A stretch of DNA of 64,000 bases from Geomonas ferrireducens (GTDB lineage: Bacteria; Desulfobacterota; Desulfuromonadia; Geobacterales; Geobacteraceae), in the NCBI RefSeq assembly GCF_004917065.1, contig NZ_SSYA01000002.1, positions 124,001 through 188,000 on the forward strand, read 5' to 3'. This document shows, in pieces, positions 17,388-28,037 of this stretch. Numbering within the stretch: the first letter of the stretch is position 1; every line of letters starts with the position of its first letter. The notes beneath the pieces were generated by a model. It did no database searches. It had not been told where the DNA came from and worked only from the letters and a program-made list of their open reading frames with translations. The translations under genes and the position numbers were made by a program.

Positions 17388-18146
17388 TCACTCTAACCGG
17401 TCCAGAAGGCGCAGCAGGCCGTCCAGAATGGTGAGCGGGTGCGGCGGGCACCCAGGGATGTAGAGGTCCACCGGGATGAGACCGTCCACGCCGTCGTGGA
17501 CCTCGGAAGAGCCGATGAAGGGGCCGCCGTTGATGGCGCAGGCGCCGCAGGCGATGACGAGCTTCGGGGCCGGGATCGCCTGGTAGGTGAGCAGGAGCGC
17601 CTCGCGCATGTTTTCGGTGACCGGCCCGGTGACCCAGAGGGCGTCGGCATGGCGCGGGCTCGCCACGAACTGCAGGCCAAAGCGGCCGAGGTCCCAGCCG
17701 ATGGTGGAGAGGACGTTACTGTCCGCCTCGCAGGCGCCGCACCCGCCGGCTACGACGGAGCGGAACTTGAGCGATCTGCCGAAGATGGAGAGCATCTTCT
17801 TGTCGAGCGCGCGGGCCAGGCGCCGCTCCTCCCCCTCCCGGATGACGAGGTCCTCACGCCGGTTCGCCGCAAGGCTGTGGTCGCCCGAATAGGAGATGGC
17901 GCCGTGCGGGCAGGCGGCGGAGCACTCGGCGCAGAAAAGGCACTTGCCGAGGTCGACGCTTAACCCCTTGTCGCATCCTATCGCCCCGACCGGGCAGGCG
18001 TCGGCGCAGAGGCGGCAGTCGGCGGGACAGAGCGAGCCCTTGAGCTCCGGGTACCCACGAAAGCGTTCGGGAAGCGGCAGCGGCTTTTTCGGGTACGCCA
18101 TGGTGCGGTGCCCCTGCTTGATGCGGGCGAGTACGGCCTTGATCAT
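17388..18146 (-). CDS. ehrS: Ehr complex small subunit, ferredoxin-NuoB-like fusion
   Basis: Cytoplasmic-side Fe-S subunit of 252 residues. The N-terminal third is a two-cluster ferredoxin (CPADCRLCADACP; CLFCAECSAACP), like HycF/HyfH. The rest is a NuoB/HycG-like small subunit with the proximal cluster ligands in GGCGACEAD, VIACGACAI and YIPGCPPHP. In formate hydrogenlyase-type complexes these are separate genes, so this is a fusion. It would carry electrons to or from EhrL. AGGAG lies 7 bases before the ATG, and the gene follows ehrL by 21 bases as the last of the operon. The name follows the Geobacter Ehr nomenclature as I recall it. Confidence 0.88.
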   Translation of the reverse strand: MIKAVLARIKQGHRTMAYPKKPLPLPERFRGYPELKGSLCPADCRLCADACPVGAIGCDKGLSVDLGKCLFCAECSAACPHGAISYSGDHSLAANRREDLVIREGEERRLARALDKKMLSIFGRSLKFRSVVAGGCGACEADSNVLSTIGWDLGRFGLQFVASPRHADALWVTGPVTENMREALLLTYQAIPAPKLVIACGACAINGGPFIGSSEVHDGVDGLIPVDLYIPGCPPHPLTILDGLLRLLDRLE

Positions 18147-18167
18147 GATACGACTCCTGTCGATCCC

Positions 18168-19675
18168 CTACAGGTCGACCCCGCAGTAGGAGAGGTTGAA
18201 GCTCTTGTTGCAAAGCGGGAAGTCCGAGATCTGCCCGCCTCTCAGCGCCATGGCGAGCCCGCTCCAGTTGTGGAAGGAGGGGTCGGTCACCTTGTAGCGG
18301 GAAAATGCCCCGCGCGCGTCGGTCAGCGCCACGTGACACACCTCGCCGCGCCACCCCTCGGTGAGGGCGACGGCGAGACATTCCGCGGAAACCTCCCCCA
18401 CCGCGCGCCGCGTCGCCCCACCGGGCAGCTGGGCGAGCTGTTCCTCGATGAAATCGAGCGACTTCTCCATCTCCAGCCAGCGCACCATGGTGCGGGCGTA
18501 GACGTCGCCGGTCTTGCCGGTCTCCACCGGTATCTGGCTCATGCTGTAGATGCCGAAGGGGTGGTCGCGCCGGATGTCGCGGTTCAACCCGCTCGCGCGG
18601 GCCGCGGGCCCCACGAGTCCGAGCTCCAGGGCGGTCTGTTCGCTAACGACACCGGTCCCCTCGAGCCTTGCCAGCACGGACGGGGTATCCCAGAGGAGAT
18701 CGATGGCGTTGGTCACCTCGTCCCGGGCGGTCCTGATCCGGTCCGCAAGCTGGCTCGCCCCATCGGCGGAGAGATCGAAGGCGACGCCGCCGGGCACCAC
18801 CAGGTCACGCCCGAAGCGGCTGCCGCAGATGCCTGCGGTCATGTTGAGGAAGTCGCCACGGATCCTGCCGCAAAAAGAGGCGGTGGGGAGATAGCCGACG
18901 TCGCCGGAGATTGCGCCCAGGTCCCCGGTGTGGTTCGCCAGGCGCTCCAGTTCAAGGGCGATGCCGCGCACGGCCTGGGCGCGGGCGGGAGGCGCCGTCG
19001 AGGTGAGCGCCTCGACGATCATGGCGTAGGCGGTGCCGTGGCCGATGGTGGTGTCCCCGGCCATGGTCTCGGCGAGCTTTCTCATCCGCTCGCCCGGGCG
19101 CCCCTGCATCATACGCTCGACGCCGCGGTGCTGGTAGCCTAGCGAGACCTCCAGGTGCATCACCTCCTCGCCGAAGCACTGGAAGCGGAAGTGCCCCGGC
19201 TCGATGATGCCGGCATGCACCGGACCGACCGCCACCTCGTGCACCTCGTCCCCCTCGACGCGGTAGAAGTCCATGATGCCGATGGTAGGCGGGCGGTGCG
19301 GCGTAACCCCGGGGAGCGAGCCTAGCGCCGGTGCGAAACGGACCGGTTTAGGCCAGGGATGCCCCTCGAGGCTCAGCGAGAACTGCTCCGCTATCTCACG
19401 CTCGAAGAGATGGAGCTGCGGCGCCTCGTCGGTCAGGGAGTAGAAAGACTTACCCGTGACCAGTGTGCTCATGACACCTATGGTCGCGTGGCTCTTGAAG
19501 GAGAGGAGGCAGTAAAGCCTCACCCCGTCGTCGGCCTGCACCCCGAAGTAGGAGACCACGCGCCAGCCGCCGGAAAGAGCCGAGAACAGCGCCTGGGCGA
19601 AACGATCCGGGGCGTGCTGCGGGATCTCGCGCAGGGAAAGGGTGCCGCCGTTTTGCGTGAAGACCATGGAAGGGG

Positions 19676-19679
<4 letters not shown>
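18168..19679 (-). CDS. ehrL: Ehr complex large subunit lacking NiFe ligands
   Basis: NuoC-NuoD-like fused subunit of 503 residues, related to HycE/HyfG. Residues about 1-150 are NuoC-like (FEREIAEQFSLSLEGHPWPKP); the rest is the large-subunit fold (HLEVSLGYQHRGVERMM, SRFGRDLVVPGGV). Where NiFe hydrogenases have a C-x2-C pair in the RxCGxC motif, this protein reads AGDTTIGHG, and the C-terminal DPCxxC site is replaced by DFPLCNKSFNLSYCG. A NiFe centre therefore cannot form in the known way, as in other Ehr complexes. The true redox partner is unknown. The start overlaps the ehrD stop as ATGA. Confidence 0.9.
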
Positions 19680-21109
<1,430 letters not shown>

Positions 21110-21113
21110 GCAG

Positions 21114-21755
21114 TTATTCCTCCCTCAGCGCTGATAGTCTCGAGGTGTCGATGCTCGAGAACTCGCGGCTGATGTGATTGATGACGATCCCCATGACGAA
21201 GATGCCGACCAGGAGGTCGAGTAGCGCCCCCGCCTCCACCATGACCGGCATGGCGTCGGCGAGGAGCAGGCCGAACAGGAAGATCCCGTTCTCCATGAGG
21301 AGGTACCCCAGCACCTGGGAGATCGCCTTGCGCCGTCCCATGAGTACCAGGAAGCCGCTCATGAGGGTCGCCGCGGCGGCGGGTACCACGAGGAGCCCCT
21401 CGTGCTCGGGGGCGAGCGGAAGCTTCGCCGCGAAGATGAAGGCGAGCGAGGTGAAGAGCGCTCCCAGGACCAGGGACGGGATGTAGCCGATGAAGGGGGA
21501 GAATTCCCGCTCGATCTCCGCCTTCTTGATGGCCCGGATGATGAGGGTCGGGATCAGAGCCCCCTTGACGAGGATGATGCTCACCACGATGAAGGCCAGG
21601 TGCCAGGAGAAGGGGTGCACGAGCGCCGGTAGGACGCCGAGAAGCACCCCCTGCACGGCGACGCTTCGCACCGAAAAGGCGAGGCGACTCGTGCCGAGGA
21701 CGGCGAAGTTGATGAGGAGGCAAAGTACGAGAAGCTGGTCGGCCAGGGAATTCAT
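21114..21755 (-). CDS. ehrC: Ehr complex membrane subunit, HyfE-like
   Basis: Membrane protein of 213 residues with about six to seven hydrophobic spans, matching HyfE (a NuoK-containing subunit of hydrogenase-4-type complexes). The C-terminal half holds the NuoK-like part: QVLGYLLMENGIFLFGLLL with the conserved intramembrane Glu, then EAGALLDLLVGIFVMGIVI. GAGGTG lies 8 bases before the ATG. It sits between NuoH-like and NuoN-like subunits, as in hyf operons. It should form part of the ion-translocating membrane arm; the ion is unknown. Confidence 0.88.
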   Translation of the reverse strand: MNSLADQLLVLCLLINFAVLGTSRLAFSVRSVAVQGVLLGVLPALVHPFSWHLAFIVVSIILVKGALIPTLIIRAIKKAEIEREFSPFIGYIPSLVLGALFTSLAFIFAAKLPLAPEHEGLLVVPAAAATLMSGFLVLMGRRKAISQVLGYLLMENGIFLFGLLLADAMPVMVEAGALLDLLVGIFVMGIVINHISREFSSIDTSRLSALREE

Positions 21756-21759
21756 ATCG

Positions 21760-22668
21760 TCACCTCACTACCAGGACCAGGGAGAACGCGGTCAGGATCA
21801 GGGCTGCCACCAGAAGCTGAGGCACGCGGATCAGCCTCAGGCGCGCCATCACCGACTCGACCACGCCGATGGCGACGGCAAGGCCCAGCATGCCGCAGGC
21901 GAAGATGCCCCAGTCTAGATAGCCGTTACCCGAGGAAAAGGGGAGCGCGATGTTCACGAAGAGCGCGCCGAGGAGGTAGAGCTTCAGGGCCGCGCCGTAG
22001 AGGATGCAGCAGAAATACGGGCCGCTGTGGTCGAGCACCATCACCTCGTGGATCATGGTGAGCTCCAAGTGGGTGTTAGGGTCGTCGAAGGGGATGCGGC
22101 AGTTTTCGGCCAGGACCACCACGAAGAGCCCGGCCAAAAGCAGGATGAGTGCGGCGCCGGTGGCGAGCCAGACCGGGAATGTCACGTGCTGCAGCATGGG
22201 CGTGAGGCTCATGGTCCCCGAGAGCCGCGTCAGCGTGATGAGGGCGAAGAAGAGGGTCGGCTCGGCGAGGCATGAGAAGGTGACCTCGCGGGCCGCCCCC
22301 ATCCCCTCGAAGCTTGAGGCGGTGTCGAGCGCGGCGGTCGTGGTGAAGAAGCGCCCCAGGGCGAAGAGATAGGCGAAGAGGATCATGTCCCCCTCGAAGG
22401 AGATCGGTGCGGCATGTCGCCCGAGAGGTACCAGAAGCGAGGCGAAGAGGGTCGCGGCCAGCGTCACCACCGGCCCTGCGCGGAAGACCCAGGTCGTGCT
22501 ATCCGAGAGGACGATCCCCTTTTGCATCAGCCGCCCCATGTCGTAGTAGGGCTGCAGGAAAGGGGCGCCGACCCGGCCCGCGAAGGCCGCCTTGGTCTTG
22601 CCGATCACCCCGAGAAGCAGCGGGGGCATGGCGAGCACCAGCGCCATGTGGAAGATTGTGTCGATCAT
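21760..22668 (-). CDS. ehrB: Ehr complex membrane subunit, NuoH/HyfC-like
   Basis: Membrane subunit of 302 residues with about eight spans, in the NuoH/HycD/HyfC family that links the hydrophilic redox module to the ion pump. Conserved blocks: GRVGAPFLQPYYDMGRLMQKG near the N-terminus, SFEGMGAAREVTFSCLAEPTL, and NTHLELTMIHEVMVLDHSGP (the Glu-rich loop that faces the quinone cavity in complex I). AGGAG lies 8 bases before the ATG. It follows ehrA by 34 bases and precedes ehrC by 4. Whether a quinone binds here is not decidable from sequence. Confidence 0.9.
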   Translation of the reverse strand: MIDTIFHMALVLAMPPLLLGVIGKTKAAFAGRVGAPFLQPYYDMGRLMQKGIVLSDSTTWVFRAGPVVTLAATLFASLLVPLGRHAAPISFEGDMILFAYLFALGRFFTTTAALDTASSFEGMGAAREVTFSCLAEPTLFFALITLTRLSGTMSLTPMLQHVTFPVWLATGAALILLLAGLFVVVLAENCRIPFDDPNTHLELTMIHEVMVLDHSGPYFCCILYGAALKLYLLGALFVNIALPFSSGNGYLDWGIFACGMLGLAVAIGVVESVMARLRLIRVPQLLVAALILTAFSLVLVVR

Positions 22669-22702
22669 GTCCGACTCCTGTTCGCAATCATGCTCGCATA
22701 AT

Positions 22703-24679
22703 TCAATGCACCCACAAAAGAAGCAGCATAAGCGTCGCGAAGATGTAGAGGATGTAGATCTGCACCTCGCCGTGCTGCAACCTTCTCAGGAAGGCGCAGG
22801 CGACCCCCGCGATGTTCAGGAACGGGAGCACCACCCGATGCAGCAGGGTCTCCTCCGGCGCGTAACTGAGCCTTGCCGCCGCCGGGGCAAGTCCCCTCAC
22901 CGGGTCGACGTGGAGTCGGGTCCGGATCAGGGCGCCGGAGAGGGACGAGAAGAAGGCGCCGAAGGAGCTGCCGGTGTACTGGATGCGCGGCGAGGGACGC
23001 AAGTAGCCGCATCCCCAGGTGGGACCCGATGCCGAGCGTCCCTGCACCCTCCCCTGCAGGAAGAGGTACAGGACGGCCGCCAGGATGATCACGCTTCCGC
23101 CCGCGACGGCAAACCAGACCGGGGGGACCGGGAGCGCCGAGACGAGCCCGGTGTCGGGAGCGAGCGACCTGAGCGCCGGCTGCACCAGCGCCATGAAGAC
23201 CGGCGGGAAAAGCCCTCCCAGAAGGGCAAGGGCCGCGAGGAGGCCGATCGGGGCGAGCATGGTGACCGGCGCCTCGTGTCCGTGCGCTGCGGCTTCGGTG
23301 CGGGGCTCGCCCAGGAAGGCGATGCCATACAGTTTCACGAAGGCGATCACCGCAACGCCCCCCACCATGGCGAGGAGCGGCGCCCCGAGCGCGATAAAGG
23401 GGGCGGCGGAGCGGGCCTCCCCGAAGAAGCCGAGGTAAAGGAGCATCTCGGAGGCGAAGCCGTTGAAGGGAGGGAGACCGCAGATGGCGATGGAACCGCA
23501 CAGGGCGAAGAAAGCGGTGAAGGGGAGAGGGCGCGCGAGTCCCCCCATCCGATCGAGGTCGCGGGTCCCGGCGGCGTGCATGACGCTCCCGGCGCAGAAA
23601 AAGAGCAGCGGCTTGAAGATGGCGTGGTTCAGGACATGGAACAGCGCTGCGGCAAGTCCCAGGAAGGCGAGGCGCGGGTTGCCGCTCCCCTCCCCCAAGA
23701 GGAAGAGGCCGATGCCGGTGGTGATGATCCCGAGGTTTTCGATGCTGCTGTAGGCTAGCAGACGCTTGATGTCCTTTTGCGCAGAGGCGACGCAGATCCC
23801 GGCAAGGGCCGAGGTGAGCCCCACGGCGGTGAGGAGTGCGCCCCACCATAGCGGGCGCTCCGGCACGAAGGACATGACACGCAGTAACCCGTAGATCCCG
23901 ACCTTGAGCATCACCCCGGAGAGGAGCGCGGAAACGTGGCTCGGCGCATTGGCATGCGCCGACGGGAGCCACAGGTGCAGCGGCATCATCCCCGCCTTGG
24001 AGCCGAAACCGGCCAGGGCAAGGAGGAAAAGGGTGCTGGTGACGCCGCCGGCGACGGCCAGGGACTGCGGCGCCGGAAAGGAGAAGCTCCCGGTGATCCA
24101 GAAGAGCGATGCGAAAAGGGCCGTCAGCGCCGCCCCCCCCAAGTGGCTCGCCACCAGGTACACGATCCCGGCGGTTCTCACCTCTTTCTCGCCATGCTCG
24201 GCCACGAGCAGGAAGTAGCCGGAAAGCGCCATCACCTCCCACGCCATCATGAAGAAAAATCCGTTTCTCGCCACGACCACCAGGGCCATGGCACAGGCGA
24301 GGAGACCATAGAAAAAGGTGACGCTTTTTTCGGAATTATGGGAGGTTGCGGGCCAGTAACCGAGGGCGTAAAGAGAGCCTGCTGGGAAGATGAGGAAGAT
24401 GGGGATCAGAAAGAATAGAGAGAGAGGGTCGAGGGCGACTTCGCAGGGGCCGAAGGGGAAGTTCCAGTTCAGGATGAAGCTTGCTTCTCCACCGCCGATG
24501 AGCAGGTAGAGAATGGAAGGCAGCGCGAGAAGTGAGCTTGTCAGGGCCGCTGCCGAGGCCAGCCGCTGTCCCAGTGTTCCGTGTCTCAGAAAGAGACCGG
24601 GCAGCCCGGAACAGCCGGCTAAAACTATTGCGCAAAGGACCAGAAATGCCGGGTCCCGCATCATGTCAAAAAACAACAT
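22703..24679 (-). CDS. ehrA: Ehr complex membrane subunit, NuoL/HyfB-like
   Basis: First gene of the ehr operon: antiporter-like subunit of 658 residues with about 15-16 spans. Core motifs are FFMMAWEVMALSGYFLLV (TM5 Glu), FGSKAGMMPLHLWLPSAHAN (TM7 Lys region) and LLAYSSIENLGIITTGIG. The C-terminus has the HyfB-type extension ending in LRRLQHGEVQIYILYIF. It is a paralogue of the orphan gene at 28038-30032; both share GPTWG-GYLRPSPRIQYT-SSFG. AAGGGTGGG precedes the ATG. A TTGACA-N17-TATGTT promoter and a palindromic operator lie 170-210 bases upstream. A proton or sodium channel role is inferred from the family. Confidence 0.92.
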   Translation of the reverse strand: MLFFDMMRDPAFLVLCAIVLAGCSGLPGLFLRHGTLGQRLASAAALTSSLLALPSILYLLIGGGEASFILNWNFPFGPCEVALDPLSLFFLIPIFLIFPAGSLYALGYWPATSHNSEKSVTFFYGLLACAMALVVVARNGFFFMMAWEVMALSGYFLLVAEHGEKEVRTAGIVYLVASHLGGAALTALFASLFWITGSFSFPAPQSLAVAGGVTSTLFLLALAGFGSKAGMMPLHLWLPSAHANAPSHVSALLSGVMLKVGIYGLLRVMSFVPERPLWWGALLTAVGLTSALAGICVASAQKDIKRLLAYSSIENLGIITTGIGLFLLGEGSGNPRLAFLGLAAALFHVLNHAIFKPLLFFCAGSVMHAAGTRDLDRMGGLARPLPFTAFFALCGSIAICGLPPFNGFASEMLLYLGFFGEARSAAPFIALGAPLLAMVGGVAVIAFVKLYGIAFLGEPRTEAAAHGHEAPVTMLAPIGLLAALALLGGLFPPVFMALVQPALRSLAPDTGLVSALPVPPVWFAVAGGSVIILAAVLYLFLQGRVQGRSASGPTWGCGYLRPSPRIQYTGSSFGAFFSSLSGALIRTRLHVDPVRGLAPAAARLSYAPEETLLHRVVLPFLNIAGVACAFLRRLQHGEVQIYILYIFATLMLLLLWVH

Positions 24680-24845
24680 AACCCACCCTTTCGAACCAGG
24701 AACGGATCGCGAATCTGACCATCGAGTTTCAACCTCCCGCGGCGTTCACCACGAAGCGGAAGGGGAGCAAAGCTGCCGGTGCCGCCGCGCCCTGTGCGGC
24801 GCGGCACCATGTGTCGCTGCTGTTTACAGGGGTGACAGGGACCTC

Positions 24846-24874
24846 AACATACTCCCTGAATATCGATTTGTCAA
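24846..24874 (-). promoter_or_regulatory. sigma-70 promoter of ehr operon
   Basis: Minus-strand TTGACA (24869-24874), exactly 17 bases, TATGTT (24846-24851). The leader to the ehrA ATG is about 160 bases and includes a GC-rich stretch around 24770-24810. Confidence 0.75.
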
Positions 24875-24876
24875 AA

Positions 24877-24893
24877 AAAGATTATTAATCTTT
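24877..24893. promoter_or_regulatory. perfect 17-base palindrome, candidate operator
   Basis: AAAGATTATTAATCTTT, symmetric over all eight pairs, begins 2 bases upstream of the ehr -35 box. A near-copy (CAAGATCGTTAATCTTG) lies at 30774-30790 at the promoter of the HTH-EIIA regulator. The position just above -35 would suit an activator. Confidence 0.65.
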
Positions 24894-25367
24894 GAGCTGC
24901 GCCGATAAAACAACTGCACGGCTCAAGTTCCTTGTTTTCCTGCCGACTGGGGTTATCATTAAGGCCACACGTCCATCCATTCCGAACGATGTTATACAAA
25001 ATACCAGATTCATAGTTTTTTTCATCCACTGTCGGGACAGATTACGAAGAAAAAGGGGTGCATCGCGGGGTCCTGGAGTGCCGCTTCCGGGGATGGCCGA
25101 AAAGTCTGCCCCCGAAGCGCTGCAGGTGAACCCACGTCCTCCCCTTTGCGAAGGGGAGACAGAGGGGATTTGTCTTGTTAGATCACAGAACCACTAGCTG
25201 AGGGGGGCTCGGAGAATAACCAAATCCCCCTGCCCCCCTTCGCAAAGGGGGAGCCTGCCCCCCGTAGCCTTGGCGAAGGGGGGAACGTGGTGCCAGCGGT
25301 TACTGCTCCCAGGGAACCCACGTGATTCCCCGGAATTTCCTGAACAACCAAGTAAAAGGAGGGTGAC
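24894..25367. other. long spacer before the cytochrome/NrfD operon
   Basis: Holds no supported protein gene. The plus-strand open frame at 24892-25197 runs into a repeat and has no ribosome site. A weak candidate promoter, TTGTTT-N16-TATCAT near 24932-24959, would leave a leader of about 400 bases for the cytochrome operon. Repeats at 25136-25279 occupy the right half. Confidence 0.4.
25136..25279. repeat. REP-like inverted repeats plus dispersed 17-mer
   Basis: Two inverted arms, CTCCCCTTTGCGAAGGGGAG around 25139-25158 and CCCCTTCGCAAAGGGGGAG around 25233-25251, each palindromic and inverted relative to the other (AGGGGATTTG versus CAAATCCCC also pair). A third copy of CGTAGCCTTGGCGAAGG follows at 25263-25279. 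Confidence 0.65.
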
Positions 25368-25844
25368 GTGAAGAGTCACGTTTGGCGACCGCTTTTCGTC
25401 GCGCTGTTGGTGATCGCCCTGGTGCTGGTGGCGCGCAAGCTCCTGGTGCCGGCCGACTTCGGCGTCGGCGCACGGGGGTACATGTACGGCTGGCACCGCG
25501 CCGGGAACGAGCAGCAGTGGAAAGAGGTGGCGGTGAAGTACAAGACCGCGCAGCACTGCATGCAGTGCCACCGAGACAAGTACGACGAGATGAAGGAGTC
25601 CCCGCACCGCAACATCAACTGCGAGAACTGTCACGGGCCAGCCCTGAACCACCCGGACGATCCCCACACCCTGACCATAGACCGCAGCCGCGAACTCTGC
25701 GCGCGCTGTCACACCCGCCTCCCCTACCCCGGCAGCAGCCGCGGCGTCATGAAGGGGATCGATCCGAAGACGCACAACGTCGGGCTTGACTGCGTGACCT
25801 GCCACTGGCCGCACGACCCCAGGAAGGAGGGACACAAGAGATGA
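25368..25844 (+). CDS. tetraheme membrane-anchored c-type cytochrome
   Basis: Cytochrome of 158 residues with an uncleaved-looking N-terminal anchor (residues 7-22) and four CXXCH sites: CMQCH, CENCH, CARCH and CVTCH. It faces the periplasm. It is the first gene of a three-gene set with a TAT-exported four-cluster Fe-S protein and an NrfD-type quinone protein, the layout of Nrf/Psr/Cbc-type quinol:cytochrome modules. GTG start with AAGGAGG 4-8 bases upstream. Its stop overlaps the next start as ATGA. It probably carries electrons between the Fe-S subunit and periplasmic carriers; direction is not decidable from sequence. Confidence 0.9.
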   Translation: MKSHVWRPLFVALLVIALVLVARKLLVPADFGVGARGYMYGWHRAGNEQQWKEVAVKYKTAQHCMQCHRDKYDEMKESPHRNINCENCHGPALNHPDDPHTLTIDRSRELCARCHTRLPYPGSSRGVMKGIDPKTHNVGLDCVTCHWPHDPRKEGHKR

Positions 25845-26623
25845 TCACCAGACGATCCTTCTGTAAAAAGTCGCTGCTCATCGCCGGCGGCCTCGCCGTT
25901 CCCCTCGCCGCGCTGGAACTCTTCGACCCGCGCAAACTTCTCGCGGAGAAGGACCAGAAGGGGCCCCGCTGGGTCTTCCTGGTGGACACCCGCAAGTGCG
26001 TCGGCTGCGGCTTCTGCGTCAAGGGGTGCAAGGTGGAGAACGAGGTCCCTTACGACGCCAACGTGACCCGCACCTGGGTCGAGCGCTACGTGGTCACCAA
26101 GGACGGCAAGACCCACATCGACTCCCCGAAGGGAGCGCGCGATGGCTTCCCGGAAAAGGGGATCGACATCGGCCACGGCAAGTTGGAAGAGATCAGGGAC
26201 GAGGAGATCGAGAAGGCGTTCTTCGTGCCGAAGCTGTGCAACCAGTGCGACAACCCGCCCTGCGTGCAGGTCTGCCCGGTGGGGGCCACCTACCAGACTG
26301 CGGACGGCGTGGTGCTCGTCGACCGCAAGTGGTGCATCGGCTGCGGCTACTGCATCATGGGGTGCCCGTACGGGGTGCGCTTTTTCCACCCGGTCTACCA
26401 CGTGGCCGAGAAGTGCAACTTCTGCTACCACCGCATCACCAAGGGGATGCAGACCGCTTGCGTCGACAGCTGCGCCTTCGGCGCCCGGCGCGTGGGGAAC
26501 CTGAGGGACCCGGAAGACCCCGTGACCAAGGTGATCATGACCGAGCGGGTGAACGTGCTTAAGGAAGAATACGGAACCAAGCCGCAGGTGTTCTACCTGG
26601 GGCTCTCCAAGGAGGTGAAATAG
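25841..26623 (+). CDS. NrfC-like periplasmic iron-sulfur protein, four clusters
   Basis: Electron-transfer subunit of 260 residues with a twin-arginine signal (TRRSFCKKS, then a hydrophobic stretch to about residue 26). Four [4Fe-4S] ligand sets are readable: CVGCGFCVKGCK, CNQCDNPPCVQVCP, CIGCGYCIMGCP and CNFCYHR...CVDSC, the NrfC/DmsB/PsrB arrangement. It overlaps the cytochrome gene by 4 bases and precedes the NrfD gene by 2. It should pass electrons between the NrfD quinone site and the cytochrome. No molybdopterin catalytic subunit is encoded nearby, so the module may end at the cytochrome. Confidence 0.92.
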   Translation: MITRRSFCKKSLLIAGGLAVPLAALELFDPRKLLAEKDQKGPRWVFLVDTRKCVGCGFCVKGCKVENEVPYDANVTRTWVERYVVTKDGKTHIDSPKGARDGFPEKGIDIGHGKLEEIRDEEIEKAFFVPKLCNQCDNPPCVQVCPVGATYQTADGVVLVDRKWCIGCGYCIMGCPYGVRFFHPVYHVAEKCNFCYHRITKGMQTACVDSCAFGARRVGNLRDPEDPVTKVIMTERVNVLKEEYGTKPQVFYLGLSKEVK

Positions 26624-26625
26624 CC

Positions 26626-27870
26626 ATGGTGCACGGAGAAGCCTGGACCATAAAGGAGTTTTTCACCTACCCCAACGAGTACATCTACTGGACCATCCAG
26701 ATCGTCATGTACCCCTTCATGACCGGCCTCGTGGCGGGCGCCTTCGTGCTCTCCTCGCTGTACCACGTCTTCGGGGTGAAGCAGTTGAAGGACATCGCAC
26801 GCTTCTCGCTGGTCTTTTCGTTCGCGCTGTTGCCCGTCGCCATGCTGCCGCTTTTGATGCACCTGCAGCAGCCGCTCAGGGGGATCGAGGTGATGATGAC
26901 GCCGCACTTCACCTCGGCCATCGCCGCCTTCGGCATCGTCTTCAGCACCTACGGCATGATCGTCGCCTCGGAGCTCTGGTTCGTGTACCGCAAGCACTTC
27001 GTCGAGACGGCGCTTTCGCTCAAGGCGCTGCCGCAGCCGGACGCGGCGGACAAGCTGCGCTGCCTCCTCTTCTCGGTCCTCACCCTCGGTGCGTGGGACG
27101 TCTCGCACGAGGCGCTGGAGGCTGACGAGCGGGCGGTGAAAAAGCTCGCCGCGGCGGGCATCCCGGTCGCCTGCTTCCTGCACGGCTACGCCGGTTTCAT
27201 CTTCGGCTCGGTGAAGGCCAACGCGCTCTGGATGACGCCGCTCATGCCGGTCATCTTCATATGTTCCGCGGTCGTCTCCGGTATCGCCCTTTGCATCCTC
27301 ACCTACATCCTCACCATGGAAATCAGGAAGCAGCTCTCGCTCAGGCGCCGCCTCGCCCATCCCGAGATCCCCTCCATGGAGGAGCTGAAGAGCGCCGAGG
27401 CGCACGTAGTCGCCATGACCTCGCGCTACCTCCTCATGTTCATGGTGGCGGCGATCACTCTGGAGCTTCTCGACCTGATCTTCAGGGGGTACACGGCGGT
27501 CAAATCGTGGGACATCCTGCGGAGCGTCATCTACGAGCGGGACTTCGTGAACATCTTCGTGATCCAGTACGGGCTGGGGAACCTGGTCCCCTTCTTCCTC
27601 TTCCTGATTCCGGGGCTCACCATAAGGCGCGCCACGGTCGGCACGGTGCTCGTGCTTTTAGGGGTCTTCATGATGCGCTGGAACGTCGTCATCGGCGGGC
27701 AGGCTTTCTCATCGTCCTTCTCCGGGTTCATGCACTACGTCCTGCCGATTTGGCCGACCAGCATGGAGACCCTGAAGGAAGGGCTCTTCGGCGCCCTCAT
27801 CGTCGCCATCGTCCCCTTCTGCATCTTCTACGTGCTGAACAAGGTTATGCCGGTGTTTAAAAAGGCGTAA
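26626..27870 (+). CDS. NrfD/PsrC-family quinone-interacting membrane protein
   Basis: Integral membrane protein of 414 residues with about nine to ten hydrophobic segments, of the NrfD/PsrC/HybB type. The N-terminus EYIYWTIQIVMYPFMTGLVAGAFVLSS shows the family's first helix with the conserved Gly-rich turn. Other helices are FALLPVAMLPLLMHL and YVLPIWPTSMETLKEGLFGAL. The family exchanges electrons between menaquinone and a periplasmic Fe-S subunit, here the protein encoded just upstream. The gene ends the operon and is followed by GC-rich inverted repeats that may stop transcription. Whether this NrfD pumps protons is unknown. Confidence 0.9.
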   Translation: MVHGEAWTIKEFFTYPNEYIYWTIQIVMYPFMTGLVAGAFVLSSLYHVFGVKQLKDIARFSLVFSFALLPVAMLPLLMHLQQPLRGIEVMMTPHFTSAIAAFGIVFSTYGMIVASELWFVYRKHFVETALSLKALPQPDAADKLRCLLFSVLTLGAWDVSHEALEADERAVKKLAAAGIPVACFLHGYAGFIFGSVKANALWMTPLMPVIFICSAVVSGIALCILTYILTMEIRKQLSLRRRLAHPEIPSMEELKSAEAHVVAMTSRYLLMFMVAAITLELLDLIFRGYTAVKSWDILRSVIYERDFVNIFVIQYGLGNLVPFFLFLIPGLTIRRATVGTVLVLLGVFMMRWNVVIGGQAFSSSFSGFMHYVLPIWPTSMETLKEGLFGALIVAIVPFCIFYVLNKVMPVFKKA

Positions 27871-27898
27871 GGCAGTGAGGCGTTCTACGTTCCAGGTT

Positions 27899-28030
27899 CA
27901 ACAGCCCGTCCGCACTCCTCCCCCTGGAGGGGGGAGGTCGGGAGGGGGGAAGCTTGACGGCAAAAGCCCCCTCCCCTGCCCTCCCCCTCCGGGCCTACGC
28001 CCACCGAAGGGCTATCGACCAGGCGGGGGC
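27899..28030. repeat. GC-rich inverted repeats between convergent genes
   Basis: CTCCCCCTGGAGGGGGGAG near 27917-27935 is palindromic, followed by GGGAGGGGGG and, further on, CCCTCCCCTGCCCTCCCCCT, which can pair with it, then CCTACGCCCACCGAAGGGC. The element sits between the NrfD gene and the convergent NuoL-like gene and may act as a bidirectional barrier. Confidence 0.55.
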
Positions 28031-28037
28031 GGGTTTA

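Noticed and set aside
18168-18260. EhrL C-terminal cysteines as a NiFe site
   Set aside because: The pair LCNKSFNLSYCG has the wrong spacing and the N-terminal CxxC partner is missing.
24892-25197. 101-residue open frame upstream of the cytochrome operon
   Set aside because: No ribosome site; its C-terminal part is a palindromic repeat, not protein-like sequence.
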